Positions 48,834-58,828 are shown, counted from the stretch's first letter. The stretch: 64,000 nt of DNA from Tritrichomonas musculus (GCA_039105265.1 JAPFFF010000006.1:6014001-6078000), one strand, 5' to 3'. Notes: generated by a model not told the origin, from the sequence alone. Program-made: numbers and translations.

Positions 48834-48862
48834 GGTCACAGGTTCGATTCCCGTGACTTCAG
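48834..48862 (+). pseudogene. tRNA 3'-end-like fragment
   Basis: CAGGTTCGATTCCCGTGACT resembles a tRNA T arm followed by an acceptor strand. The T stem has one mismatch, and no D arm, anticodon arm or matching 5' acceptor strand lies upstream. It abuts Maverick fragment 2. It could be a remnant of an interrupted tRNA gene or a chance match. Confidence 0.4.
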
Positions 48863-49001
48863 AAAAAAAATTAAGTAATCTTTTTCTGGACTATCAGTAT
48901 TCCCATTAGAATCAACTCATCACACTGTATTCAAGAACCCGAAATTCACGAACTTCCAGTTACGATGCGGTGGTTATGGTGTCGTTCCAACTATTCCATT
49001 T

Positions 49002-49484
49002 GTGACTGATGGTTCGGATCCAATGTTTATCGAACTATGTCAGAACGCTATGAACGTTAACGGTGAACAAACAGGGTTCAACAAAGAGGTGGTTCAATCA
49101 TTGTTGTATGTCAGAGGTCAAGCTGAAGATGAACATGTACCACGTAGACACTATAGTTACGATACTACATCATTCTTTATCGGACTTCCAACTGAAACTG
49201 ATAACACATTCCAACAAGGTCAAACCAGTAACACTCCAATCACTTACGAAATCGTTTGTGATCCCCTGGAAGATAGTAGTTACACTGCATCTAGTCCAAA
49301 ACCACCACCTATTATGGCATTGCTACAAGATACTGTCATATCCATTCATGTTCAACCAAATGGTACAGTACGATGTTACGAGTCGTTTAACATAGTACAG
49401 TTTGCAAAGCAAATAAGTAATTTCATAGAAATAGTTATGATTGATTCGTTTATGAACTCTGTTAAATCAGTTTATTTTTACTGA
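49002..49484 (+). CDS. Maverick structural-type protein fragment
   Basis: A beta-rich 160-aa frame (HYSYDTTSFFIGLPTETDN, ITYEIVCDPLEDSSYTAS). It resembles capsid-like proteins of trichomonad Mavericks in composition and context; the coding sequence seems to begin upstream of this ATG. Confidence 0.45.
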   Translation: MTDGSDPMFIELCQNAMNVNGEQTGFNKEVVQSLLYVRGQAEDEHVPRRHYSYDTTSFFIGLPTETDNTFQQGQTSNTPITYEIVCDPLEDSSYTASSPKPPPIMALLQDTVISIHVQPNGTVRCYESFNIVQFAKQISNFIEIVMIDSFMNSVKSVYFY

Positions 49485-49486
49485 AA

Positions 49487-49675
49487 ATGTCATCCAGAAA
49501 CGTTCAAGTAATGCCTCATAAACAACACACAACGCCGACTCCTCCGATAACGAAACCCAAATATCGTCACCCAGCAACTCATCGAAAAGAGAATCTAGTA
49601 GCGATTGATCAGTCATCGAGATGCATCAATGCTAAACAATTGATCCTATATAAAGATGATGTGAACTCATATTAA
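49487..49675 (+). CDS. Maverick small basic protein
   Basis: A 62-aa frame rich in His, Pro, Thr and Lys, starting two bases after the previous stop. No family recognised. Confidence 0.35.
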   Translation: MSSRNVQVMPHKQHTTPTPPITKPKYRHPATHRKENLVAIDQSSRCINAKQLILYKDDVNSY

Positions 49676-49708
49676 GAATCCGATTCCACGTATTTTACTA
49701 TCAATGAA

Positions 49709-50257
49709 ATGATTAAGAAGCGAAATCTCAACACTGGAGTGAATGCAAATGTTTCTCTCGAACCGACATCAGCATCGCAATCCAATAACAATATTAATAA
49801 CAACATCTTCATCAATAAACGTGATGATGGTAAAGAAGATATAGTCTTCACTCGCGAATTAACTGTTCAACAAGATGAACCAGTCGTCAATCACGATGTT
49901 CGATCACTCATTCTAGAAACATACGCGAAGATACTACTCGATCAAGATAAAGCTTTAATCAGTAATCTCATCAGTATACATATTATCATCGTTCCACAAC
50001 AAGATCTAGCATCAATCATCAAATCAGTTACAGGTGGTGATGTTGAGATATACACTGATGATAACCCAGGATGTTGTGTTGCTAAGGTATCACCGATACA
50101 GAAGATCGATGCTATTAAGATCGTTACCCTGCAAGAGGTTAATGCTCCGCTTACAGAGTCCGGTGAGGTAGTCACTGATTTCAAACAAATCTATAACAAA
50201 GAGTTCAACGATCTCGTCAAAGTATATCACTTATGTTTGAAGTATGTCGTCGTATGA
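49709..50257 (+). CDS. Maverick protein of unknown function
   Basis: A 182-aa frame with a polar Asn-rich start and an ordered second half (LISIHIIIVPQQDLASIIKS, DNPGCCVAKVSPIQKIDAIK). Probably a structural or accessory protein of the element. Confidence 0.45.
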   Translation: MIKKRNLNTGVNANVSLEPTSASQSNNNINNNIFINKRDDGKEDIVFTRELTVQQDEPVVNHDVRSLILETYAKILLDQDKALISNLISIHIIIVPQQDLASIIKSVTGGDVEIYTDDNPGCCVAKVSPIQKIDAIKIVTLQEVNAPLTESGEVVTDFKQIYNKEFNDLVKVYHLCLKYVVV

Positions 50258-50288
50258 GTTCAAAAATAACAATTCATCTATTTTTGGT

Positions 50289-51089
50289 TTACTTCGATTC
50301 CAATGCATCTAACCTAGCTTTTAATGATTCGTTCTCTCGCTGTAAATTTGATATCTGACTATTTATTGTTACGATACTAGCAACATGTTCACCTACTAGA
50401 AAAGCTAAATCTTGCTGAGATTTATCATAAGTATTTAACTCACTCTTCAACGCATAACTTTTCAATTGATCAACAACGACATAATAGTCTGGCATATCTG
50501 TCTTCAACATGTACTCATCTAGTGTAGCAACCTTAACATAGTCAGTTGGTATTTCAGCTTTACGTGCATACCGATCGAGATCACCAATAGTAGCATAATC
50601 ATCTGGCATATCTGTCTTCAACATATACTCATTCAACGTTGATGTCAACTGTGATGTTGTAACATGATTGGTTGGTAATTCATTCGACTTAACATATGAC
50701 GATAATGTGTTCATCAAACTGGTCATTGATACGTAATCAGTTGGTATATAATCTTTACTTGAATATTTAGTATCACATTCAGTCGTTGTTGAATAATCAC
50801 TAAGATCAATCGTTGATGGTATATCATTCTTCAACGCGAACTTACTATCACAATCATTCTTATCGTAGTAACCAGCTTCGACTTGATCCCATGACATATA
50901 ATTATCTTCAATATACTGTTGTAAATCATTCAACATGGTTTTCGTTGCTGAATCATTCTTGATTGTATCCAACGCTGTGTTAACTTCATCGACTATCGGA
51001 AACTCATTCAGATTAGTAGCCAATGATTTATCATTCTGTTCGAGTTGATCATGCAATAAATCTATCTTCTTGTAACGCATCAATATCAC
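50289..51089 (-). CDS. Maverick fibre-like repeat protein
   Basis: A 266-aa frame built of repeats of the kind LDEYMLKTDMPDYYVVVDQL, which recur about seven times with periods near 20-22 residues, followed by a C-terminal coiled coil (NSQISNLQRENESLKARLDA). Such an arrangement fits a trimeric fibre or attachment protein of a virus-like element. Confidence 0.55.
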   Translation of the reverse strand: MILMRYKKIDLLHDQLEQNDKSLATNLNEFPIVDEVNTALDTIKNDSATKTMLNDLQQYIEDNYMSWDQVEAGYYDKNDCDSKFALKNDIPSTIDLSDYSTTTECDTKYSSKDYIPTDYVSMTSLMNTLSSYVKSNELPTNHVTTSQLTSTLNEYMLKTDMPDDYATIGDLDRYARKAEIPTDYVKVATLDEYMLKTDMPDYYVVVDQLKSYALKSELNTYDKSQQDLAFLVGEHVASIVTINSQISNLQRENESLKARLDALESK

Positions 51090-51474
51090 ACGTATACGCT
51101 ATATCATCAGTAGTGAACTCCATGTGTCTGATCAATGTGTTCTCTTTAATCATGATACCAGTGACTTGAACGTGTTGCGGATTCGATTTAGTGATCTGCA
51201 TAACAGACTTATCAGAGTCAATCACTTTATCATCAATCGTAGCTGATGGAAATGTATCCGAACCAACATATTCAGATATAATACCATTAGTGATCGTTAA
51301 CGAAACATACTGTTCATCATAATCAACATCATTGAACTCACTTATTGTTCTAACCATGAGTTTAACTCTGATCGATCCATCAGTGATAATATCTTCCGCA
51401 ACGAGTTGGATATTTTTGCCTATACCATCTCGCTTACCAACAATATCGATGACATCATCTCTAGATAAATGCAT
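51049..51474 (-). CDS. Maverick unknown protein
   Basis: A 141-aa beta-rich frame (VKLMVRTISEFNDVDYDEQY, VSLTITNGIISEYVGSDTFP) that overlaps the start of the fibre-like frame. No family recognised. Confidence 0.4.
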   Translation of the reverse strand: MHLSRDDVIDIVGKRDGIGKNIQLVAEDIITDGSIRVKLMVRTISEFNDVDYDEQYVSLTITNGIISEYVGSDTFPSATIDDKVIDSDKSVMQITKSNPQHVQVTGIMIKENTLIRHMEFTTDDIAYTCDIDALQEDRFIA

Positions 51475-51477
51475 AGT

Positions 51478-51687
51478 CTATGCTAGTGTCTTGATCATCG
51501 GTTTCACCGTATGTCTGAATCGTTTACACATATCCATCGTTGATGTCAACGTCATAGCAACTTTAGATGGATCATCTAGTTCATCAGTGAACGTCATATC
51601 TTCAACTGGTACATACTCTTTATCACACCATTCGATTATCTTATTCAGTTTATCTGAATTCAATAAAACATTTTGCGATCTCATCAT
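51478..51687 (-). CDS. Maverick short unknown frame
   Basis: A 69-aa frame just upstream of the previous one on the same strand. It is hydrophilic with no recognisable motif. Confidence 0.35.
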   Translation of the reverse strand: MMRSQNVLLNSDKLNKIIEWCDKEYVPVEDMTFTDELDDPSKVAMTLTSTMDMCKRFRHTVKPMIKTLA

Positions 51688-51700
51688 TCAATTTGTATCA

Positions 51701-52338
51701 TCTTTATGAAATATATGAGAGCCTTTTCAATATCATTTTTCATTCAATTTTGATCATCTTTATTGAAATAAAACTTACTATATAGTAAGACGATAAACGA
51801 GTAAACATTAGAAAAACCGGTCGACATCGTAAACTTTTTTCATAACTCAAATATCTTTTTAAAAAGTTCTAAAAAATTTTTAAAATTTTATAATGTCTCC
51901 CAGGTTTTGAATAAGCACCATAGAAAAGTATTCCGAGTATTTCTATGAGTTTAATGAAAAAGTTGATGATGTCGACCAGTTTTTCGTGATGTCGACCTGT
52001 TTATCGTCAAACTATAATTGGAATTTTATAAAATTCAATGGAAAGACGTATTAAAATGTAAAAATATTTTGAAATCATTAAAACATACTTGAAAAGGATT
52101 CTGATGAATATATAACTCGTCAAATAGGTGTTATGCTCTATTTACTTATTATTTCATCATTTCTTTTTCAACAATAATATTCTGGATTTTAATACTTTAG
52201 TTGCTTTACAATTTTAACAACGAAATCATGCAATAATCTTGTATTTTGGGTACAGAAATGTGTTAAACTTATTCAAATTTTGGTTTTATGATGTAGTGAT
52301 ATGAAATAAAGATACGTTAATATCATTCATATCATCAA
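51701..52338. other. Intergenic stretch with an imperfect inverted repeat
   Basis: GATAAACGAGTAAAC...GGTCGACATCG at 51789-51830 is mirrored by GATGTCGACCAGTTTTTCGT...TTTATCGTC at 51968-52008, with roughly three of four bases paired. The right arm itself repeats GATGTCGACC. This may be a worn end of the Maverick. The rest is AT-rich and precedes the LRR gene. Confidence 0.5.
52323..52337 (+). promoter_or_regulatory. Clustered initiator-like sites of the LRR gene
   Basis: TCATTC, TCATAT and TCATCA follow each other just before ATG 52339. The first two fit the trichomonad TCAYW initiator. Confidence 0.5.
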
Positions 52339-54537
52339 ATGAGTTTCCAACAAGATGGAATAACTTATCAATTGGACCAAAAAAATCATACAGCAAATGT
52401 TAGTGGTTCATCTAATTCTGGCCAAAATATTCTTATTCCAAGAAGTATTCTATTTCAAAATCAAGCTTTTTTGGTTGTTCGTATTTCTTCATCATCATTT
52501 AAGAACAATAAAAATGTAAAGACAGTAAACTTTCCAAAAGATTCAGAGATACTCATTATTGAGGATGATGCTTTTAGGTCATCAGGTCTCACCTCAATTA
52601 CAATCCCATCTCATGTCCAAACTATCGGAGCATTTGCATTTGCTTCTTGTTCAGATCTTCGTTCAATTGAGTTTGAAGAAAATTCTCAATTATGTACTAT
52701 TGATACTTCTGCTTTCTCATCAACATCAATTGAAAAAATTTTAATTCCATCAATGGTAAGACAAATAAAACAAAACGCTTTTAGTAATTGCAGAAATCTT
52801 CAGACGGTTGATTTTGATGCTAATTCTGAATTGCAATCAATTGAAAGCAGCGCTTTTTCTCAATCATTAATCAAAAAAATTACCATTCCAGCACAAGTAA
52901 ACTCACTTAAAGAAGGATCCTTCAGAGATATTCCTAATTTATCAGAAATTGAAGTTGTTCCTGAAAACAAACATTATACATTTGTAGACAACAGTTTATT
53001 GTTATACAAAGAAAAAGAAGAAAGTGAAATATATGACATTATTGCTTTTTTAACATCCAACATAGAAAGCGTTCAAATACCCCCATACGTTAGAGAAATT
53101 GATCGTTACGCTTTTGAAGGTTGTAAGAAACTTAAATGTGTTGAATTTTCTGACGATTCTGAACTTCTATATATTAATAACTATGCATTTTCTGGATCTT
53201 CAATCAAGAAAATCATAATACCTTCTCATGTTCGCCAAATATGCGCTTACGCATTTAATTCGTGCTCTCATCTTAAAATTGTGGAATTTGCAGAAAATTC
53301 AGAACTCCAATCAATTGAAAGCAATGCCTTTTCTTCAACACCAATTAGTGAAATTACAATTCCTTCAAAGGTTCAACAGATTGGTGCTTATGCATTCAGT
53401 AATTGTCAAGCACTTAAGACTGTCAATTTCGCAGACAATTCAGAACTAATACTTATTGATGGCTATGCATTCTTTTCAACACCTATTCATAGTCTTTCGA
53501 TCCCTTCTCATGTTCAACGCATAGGACCTTATGCCTTTTCTTCTTGCCAGGATCTAAAAACAATAACATTTTCTAGCAACTCAGATTTAATTTCAATCGG
53601 GAGCTATGCATTTTCTTCATCTCTCATTGAAAAGGCCTCGATTCCTTCTCAAGTTCAACTAATCGGTGATCATGCTTTTTCAACATGTCTAAAACTGAAA
53701 ATTGTCAATTTTGCAGATAATTCAGAATTGAAAGCAATTCAAGAATATGCGTTTTCTAATACCGCTCTTGAAAGAATTTCCATTCCTTCTCATGTGAAAA
53801 GAATTGGTGATCATGCTTTTTTTTCTTGTAAAAAATTGAAAGTTTTCAATCTTTCAAAGGATTCAGAAATACATACAATCGAAAATGATGCTTTTACAAA
53901 CTCATTGATTGATAGACTTACCTTACCCTCACAATTGAATTCACTCAGTGAAGGAAGCTTGCGTTCTATGCCAAAATTAACAAAGATTGAAATTTCACCC
54001 AAAAATAAACATTATTCTTTTAGCAACGGATTATTGTTTTACAAAGAAAAAGAAGAATCAGATACATATGACACAATCGTTTTCGCATCGTCAAACATAA
54101 CTACTGTAATCATACCCTCATATGTTAGGGAAATTGGTCGCTACGCTTTTGAAGGATGCAAAAAATTGAAATATGCTGAATTTTCAAAAGGATCAAAAGT
54201 AAGTTTCATCCATAAAAGTTCATTTAGCGGCGTGGTTCTCGATTCTATTGTTGTTCCTTCTTCTTTGTTAAATGTTCGTCTTTATTTACATAATTATAAA
54301 TCTCTTGTTCAATTGGGAATTAATGATGATGAAGTTAAAATAGATAAACTTTCTTTTCAGGGATTAGACAATCTTGAAAGAGTTTCTTTACCATACGCAA
54401 CAACAGTTACAATCGATAACTTTACTTATAATTTTGAATTAATTATTCGTAAAGACGCCAAGCTGGTTGGAATTGACCATATTAGAAGGGTTGATGATGA
54501 AACTTTCGAAAGTAATAGATTTCCAAAAGAAGAATAA
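52339..54537 (+). CDS. BspA-like leucine-rich repeat protein
   Basis: A 732-aa protein of about 25 LRR_5-type units (IPSHVQTIGAFAFASCSDLR and similar), the BspA/TpLRR class that is hugely expanded in trichomonads and often linked to the cell surface or host contact. No signal peptide or C-terminal membrane helix is visible, so this member may be cytosolic or secreted unconventionally. Two long blocks are internal copies: PENKHYTFVDNSLLLYKEKEE (about aa 215-280) and PKNKHYSFSNGLLFYKEKEE (about aa 555-620), each followed by REI(D/G)RYAFEGCKKLK. That points to a segmental duplication within the gene. Confidence 0.88.
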   Translation: MSFQQDGITYQLDQKNHTANVSGSSNSGQNILIPRSILFQNQAFLVVRISSSSFKNNKNVKTVNFPKDSEILIIEDDAFRSSGLTSITIPSHVQTIGAFAFASCSDLRSIEFEENSQLCTIDTSAFSSTSIEKILIPSMVRQIKQNAFSNCRNLQTVDFDANSELQSIESSAFSQSLIKKITIPAQVNSLKEGSFRDIPNLSEIEVVPENKHYTFVDNSLLLYKEKEESEIYDIIAFLTSNIESVQIPPYVREIDRYAFEGCKKLKCVEFSDDSELLYINNYAFSGSSIKKIIIPSHVRQICAYAFNSCSHLKIVEFAENSELQSIESNAFSSTPISEITIPSKVQQIGAYAFSNCQALKTVNFADNSELILIDGYAFFSTPIHSLSIPSHVQRIGPYAFSSCQDLKTITFSSNSDLISIGSYAFSSSLIEKASIPSQVQLIGDHAFSTCLKLKIVNFADNSELKAIQEYAFSNTALERISIPSHVKRIGDHAFFSCKKLKVFNLSKDSEIHTIENDAFTNSLIDRLTLPSQLNSLSEGSLRSMPKLTKIEISPKNKHYSFSNGLLFYKEKEESDTYDTIVFASSNITTVIIPSYVREIGRYAFEGCKKLKYAEFSKGSKVSFIHKSSFSGVVLDSIVVPSSLLNVRLYLHNYKSLVQLGINDDEVKIDKLSFQGLDNLERVSLPYATTVTIDNFTYNFELIIRKDAKLVGIDHIRRVDDETFESNRFPKEE

Positions 54538-55316
54538 TAACTTTCGTCTCAGATTCTGGCCCTATATATCCTTATTATTAAATTCATTATTATTTTTATA
54601 GAAGTTCAAATAATTATTATATTTTATTTACATTGTATAAAATTCTGAATAATTTACGATATTTTTTTTTTTACTCTGTCAAATCAGTTTTAATACATAA
54701 ATAAAATATTTTCTCTGAAACGGTATATCAATTTTATTAAGATAATTGATATATTCACTTCTTGTAAATTTTTATGAAAATTTGAATTGCAGCGTTTTAT
54801 TACATCACAAATTTCAATAGGGTTGAATTATCTGATTTTTCTATAATAAATAAAAATTACATTATCATCATTATTCCTCAAAAAAAAAAAGAAAATATTA
54901 TAAATATTAAATCAACTTAATATATATTTATGATATAAAATTAAATGCATTATGTTTCAAAACATAATATTATGGAAATCGTGAAATTATTATTAATGTA
55001 TTTGAGATAATTTTATGGGTAAATTGAGATATATTTTTATTAATAATAACGAAAGTATTCTTTTGAGTTTATCCTCGTAACTTTAAGAAAATGGTAGATT
55101 AAAAATCTATTCTAAAAATGAAAATTTGAGCAACAGTAATGAATTTCAGGTTTTTTAATGGAAATTTCGAAAATTTATTTGTGAAATGATTCATGAAAGA
55201 TTAACCAAATCCCAGATTGACCTATTAAAATTTAAACGATATATAGACTTTTTAATAAGAAATAAATTGAAAAAGTTTGCATATATTTTTTATAAGCTAA
55301 TTAAAAACTTTTCTGG
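54538..55316. other. AT-rich intergenic DNA
   Basis: About 780 bp between the LRR and kinase genes. No ORF, RNA gene or repeat seen. Confidence 0.5.
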
Positions 55317-56387
55317 ATGAGTGTGCACTTTGGTGACTTCGACCCACTTATCCACCAACTTGACTCATCGGGATTTGTGGAAGAAGAAGAAAAGCCATTA
55401 AAACAAATTAATCAGTATCTTTTGGTTCAAAAACTTGGATATGGTTCTTATGCAAAAGTTTATTTAGCAATTAATGTTGAAACAAAAATGCTATTCGCTT
55501 TAAAGAGGTTCAAACTTTGCGATTTACAGCATTTGGATGCAGGGGTTTCACAACTTGAACGTGAAGTTAATGCAATGAGACGAATTTCTCACCCTAACAT
55601 AATACACTTGTATGAAGTTCTACATGTCGAATCATCAGATATCGTTTATCTTGTAATTGATTATTGCGATTGTGGATCTCTACAACACCTTCTTGATAAT
55701 AACACAAAAACACCTGACCTTAATATTATCAAATTTATATTCAAATCTGTTCTTAAAGCAGTTTCTTTTCTGCATTCGCTTGGAATGGTTCATCAAGATA
55801 TCAAGCCATCAAATATTCTCCTTTGCAGTGATGCACGCGTTTACCTTGCTGATTTTGGTCTTGGCCACTCCTTTCAAAGTGCGACAATGGTTGTTGGATC
55901 TCCTGCTTATCAAGCACCAGAAGCTTTAACTGAAGGCGAATATGAAACTCAAATGGATGCTTTAAACCCAGCCAAAGAAGATGTATGGTCACTCGGTGTT
56001 ACCCTTTATCAATTACTTTTTAATAAGCTTCCTTTTAGCGGAGAAAATGTTTATGAAATTGCCAAAAATGTCATGCAAAACGCTTTAGAGATACCAAAAG
56101 GAACTGATCAAGAAATTTGTGACATATTACATGGAATGCTAAACGTAATTCCATCATATAGAATGTCGGTTGAAGATGTTATGAATTCACCCTTTTTCAA
56201 AAATTCTAAAGATGTTGATCATTTTGATTTCGAGAGAATACTACCAAAAGTTTCACCTGATAGAAAAATCAATAAAATTTCTGCAAAAAAGTGTGACCAA
56301 AATTATTCTTTTGCCAGGCCAAAGTTGACAACAGAACAATTATTGAAAAATCTATCTCTCTTACCCCCAATTACTCCAGCTGTTTGA
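55317..56387 (+). CDS. Ser/Thr protein kinase (CAMK/CaMKK-like)
   Basis: A 356-aa kinase that should phosphorylate Ser/Thr residues. The glycine loop is LGYGSYAKVYLA (40-51), the ATP-binding Lys is in ALKRF (Lys63), the alphaC Glu near 82, the catalytic loop VHQDIKPSN (158-166, Asp161; HQD replaces HRD), DFG at 179-181 and APE at 200-202. All catalytic residues are present, so it should be active. LYEVLHVESSDIVYLVIDYC and the activation segment VVGSPAYQAPEAL recall the CaMKK/LKB1 branch. The N-terminal 30 residues and the C-terminal tail are short and unstructured. Confidence 0.88.
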   Translation: MSVHFGDFDPLIHQLDSSGFVEEEEKPLKQINQYLLVQKLGYGSYAKVYLAINVETKMLFALKRFKLCDLQHLDAGVSQLEREVNAMRRISHPNIIHLYEVLHVESSDIVYLVIDYCDCGSLQHLLDNNTKTPDLNIIKFIFKSVLKAVSFLHSLGMVHQDIKPSNILLCSDARVYLADFGLGHSFQSATMVVGSPAYQAPEALTEGEYETQMDALNPAKEDVWSLGVTLYQLLFNKLPFSGENVYEIAKNVMQNALEIPKGTDQEICDILHGMLNVIPSYRMSVEDVMNSPFFKNSKDVDHFDFERILPKVSPDRKINKISAKKCDQNYSFARPKLTTEQLLKNLSLLPPITPAV

Positions 56388-56676
56388 TTTTGGACAATGC
56401 TTTTTCATATTTGTATTTTAATTTTACAGATTTCTTCGGTTTATTTTATTCTATTTTATGTAAGTAAATTACCTTTACTATCTAGCTACATCGTTTTTAT
56501 AACAATTTAATCTTAAGATTTTATGTAAGAAAAATAATAGGAGTTCTAAAATAGGACAAAAACATAGTTTAAATAACAAACAAAAGACAATCTATATTAT
56601 ATTAGAATAAATAGAAAAGAAAAAAAAGTCATAATCATATAATTTTTTTCAGGCAATCATAATCAAACATTGCTTT

Positions 56677-57828
56677 TTAATGGTTTGGTGATCTCTTCGC
56701 TACCGGGCTTCCAATTGGGGTATACTTCGGTTTTTGATATTTACCATTTCTTCCATATATCATGAAATCCAGTCTTCTTATCTCTTCAATCAAAGCCAAA
56801 TTTTCTTTTTTATATTCGACTAAATCAGAAACATGGAATGATATTTGTTCTGATACTTTTTTCTTTTTCTTTTTTGTTTTTTGAATTGATGCTTGTAAAT
56901 TACTCAGCATTTGTCTTTGTTTCAAGATACTATCGTGCTCTTGTTCTAGGTCATTTAATTCTTTTAATTTAGCTTCCAGTTCTGGAGAAGTTTTACCGTC
57001 TGCTTTTTTAATTTTTTTTTTTAATTTGTCAGATTTAATTCTAATGTCACGAATCTGTGATCTATACTGTTCAATTTGATTTTCTGAATCTTCTTTATAT
57101 TCACTTTCTTCTTTAATAATATCTGCTGATCGGTCGAGTAGCTCTTGCTCCATTTTTGTATAGTCAAATTTTAATGGGCTATTTAATATTATTTCAGTTT
57201 GATGTAAAGATGAAATTTTACGTGCTTCTTCTAAATCTGATGTCATTTCATCGATTTTTTGCTGCAAGTATGCGCATCTTTTCCGATCTTGATCTACTTG
57301 TAACATAATTCTATTTAATTTTTCTTGAGTGTCATTTTCTTTTTCTTTTTCCATCTTATGATTTAATAAATCTGCTATTTTTGCTCTTGTAGAGCCGATT
57401 GATGAAATAACATTTTTATCATCAAGATCGTTTAAATCATTCCCAAGTAATCTTTGTTCGGTATCTAATTTGCCGATTGATAATTCATTTGCATACTGTA
57501 GACGTATTGAATGTAATCTTTTATTATGATTAGCTCGAATTGCATTCATTGCTTTCGTGTGATTTGAGTTCATTTTTGTTTTAATTAATTCTGTTGTTGT
57601 TAGTACAGAAGAAATCTCCTGCTCAATAGATTGCCTTTTACTTTGATAAATAGATTTAATTTGCTTTAAGTGATCAATGGAAATTGAGACCTGATTTAAT
57701 AAACAATTATATTCTTTTCGAAGTCTGTGGATTATATCAGTTTGAAGTTGAATTGTACCATTAATTTCAAATTCTTTCTTATCTTTTTCCCATTGTGGAA
57801 TTCTTGATTTATAATCAGAAACATTCAT
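56677..57828 (-). CDS. Coiled-coil protein
   Basis: A 383-aa protein that is nearly all coiled coil (IQLQTDIIHRLRKEYNCLLN, LLDRSADIIKEESEYKEDSE, LEAKLKELNDLEQEHDSILK), ending in a basic Pro-rich tail. There is no globular domain or membrane segment. Such proteins are common in the trichomonad cytoskeleton, but I cannot place it in a family. Confidence 0.7.
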   Translation of the reverse strand: MNVSDYKSRIPQWEKDKKEFEINGTIQLQTDIIHRLRKEYNCLLNQVSISIDHLKQIKSIYQSKRQSIEQEISSVLTTTELIKTKMNSNHTKAMNAIRANHNKRLHSIRLQYANELSIGKLDTEQRLLGNDLNDLDDKNVISSIGSTRAKIADLLNHKMEKEKENDTQEKLNRIMLQVDQDRKRCAYLQQKIDEMTSDLEEARKISSLHQTEIILNSPLKFDYTKMEQELLDRSADIIKEESEYKEDSENQIEQYRSQIRDIRIKSDKLKKKIKKADGKTSPELEAKLKELNDLEQEHDSILKQRQMLSNLQASIQKTKKKKKKVSEQISFHVSDLVEYKKENLALIEEIRRLDFMIYGRNGKYQKPKYTPIGSPVAKRSPNH

Positions 57829-58033
57829 ATAGTTTGGCGGGAATTTATTTTTACCATTGGATATTGAAAATTTAAAGCTTAATGATCGATTTTTTTTTCA
57901 GATATAAATTTTTTGGAAACTTTTTGATTATAAAAAAAAAAAAAACGTTTCAACTTCAATGAAAAACGTACATTTTGCGCCCGTTAAAGAAGATATTAAA
58001 ATAATTTTTTTTAGATTCAAAATATTAGTTTAA

Positions 58034-58828
58034 ATGACTTTTAGCGCAAGACCCGAAGTTACTCGCCCGTTTTCAAACAAGAACGCTCCAAATTCCGCTC
58101 GTGGAGGTGGTGAAAACCGTTCGATGTATTCTGCAAGAAATCAATTTACTGCAATAAAACGAAGTAGTGAAAACATTACAACAGATGATATAGTTAACTT
58201 AAAGAGAGAAAAACAAAATCTTATACAAGAAAGAACACTTCTCAAAGCCAAGCTGGCACGTTTTGCAGATATTAATCGTCATCCAAAAGCTGCAGGAAGA
58301 AACCAGCAAATTGCAAATTCACTAGAAAAGCAAGTCCGCACTCTTGAACAGCTAACGGCTTCAAAACGTGCTGAAATTGCTCAATTAATTTACTCTGATC
58401 GAGCAGCTGTTATTACTGAACTTCAAGAAGAATCAAAGATGCTCCATCTCGAGTTAATGAGACTAAAAAAGACGAAACAAGAAACTGAAGCAGAACTAAG
58501 AAGAGTTTCAGCCGAGCTTGAAGAAGCATGCCAAAAATATTCACCTGAGGTTCTTAGCAGACAACAGAAAACTATCAAAAATCTTGAACGTGATATTTCT
58601 GCTCAGCAAGCTAGAAATGAAAAATTAAAGCAGAAGATTGAATTAATGCAAAAAGAACAGGAAGATAATAACTACGATGATGTTAATGCAAAGATTCAAA
58701 AGCAGATCGATGATCTCAAAGCTAAAATCAAGGAAGAACAAAATGCAATTGCTCAATTAGATCAACAGATGGCTCAAATGAGCGAGGATCATGCCAATGA
58801 AATGCAAGAACTTCAATCTCAATTGTAA
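58034..58828 (+). CDS. Coiled-coil protein with basic N-terminus
   Basis: A 264-aa protein. The first 50 residues are basic, Ser/Arg/Asn-rich and unstructured (MTFSARPEVTRPFSNKNAPN). From about residue 52 to the end it is one long coiled coil (LKREKQNLIQERTLLKAKLA, LELMRLKKTKQETEAELRRV). It lies head-to-head with the previous coiled-coil gene, 205 bp apart. A cytoskeletal role is plausible but not shown. Confidence 0.75.
   Translation: MTFSARPEVTRPFSNKNAPNSARGGGENRSMYSARNQFTAIKRSSENITTDDIVNLKREKQNLIQERTLLKAKLARFADINRHPKAAGRNQQIANSLEKQVRTLEQLTASKRAEIAQLIYSDRAAVITELQEESKMLHLELMRLKKTKQETEAELRRVSAELEEACQKYSPEVLSRQQKTIKNLERDISAQQARNEKLKQKIELMQKEQEDNNYDDVNAKIQKQIDDLKAKIKEEQNAIAQLDQQMAQMSEDHANEMQELQSQL

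Larger units (their letters stand above)
48872..51700. mobile_element. Maverick/Polinton fragment 2 (fossil)
   Basis: A second stretch with the lower AT content and packed short genes of Mavericks, on both strands: structural-type proteins on the plus strand to about 50257, a fibre-like coiled-coil protein and two more on the minus strand. No integrase, polymerase or ATPase is present. Several breaks are likely. Whether it was once joined to fragment 1 cannot be told from the sequence. Confidence 0.65.
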
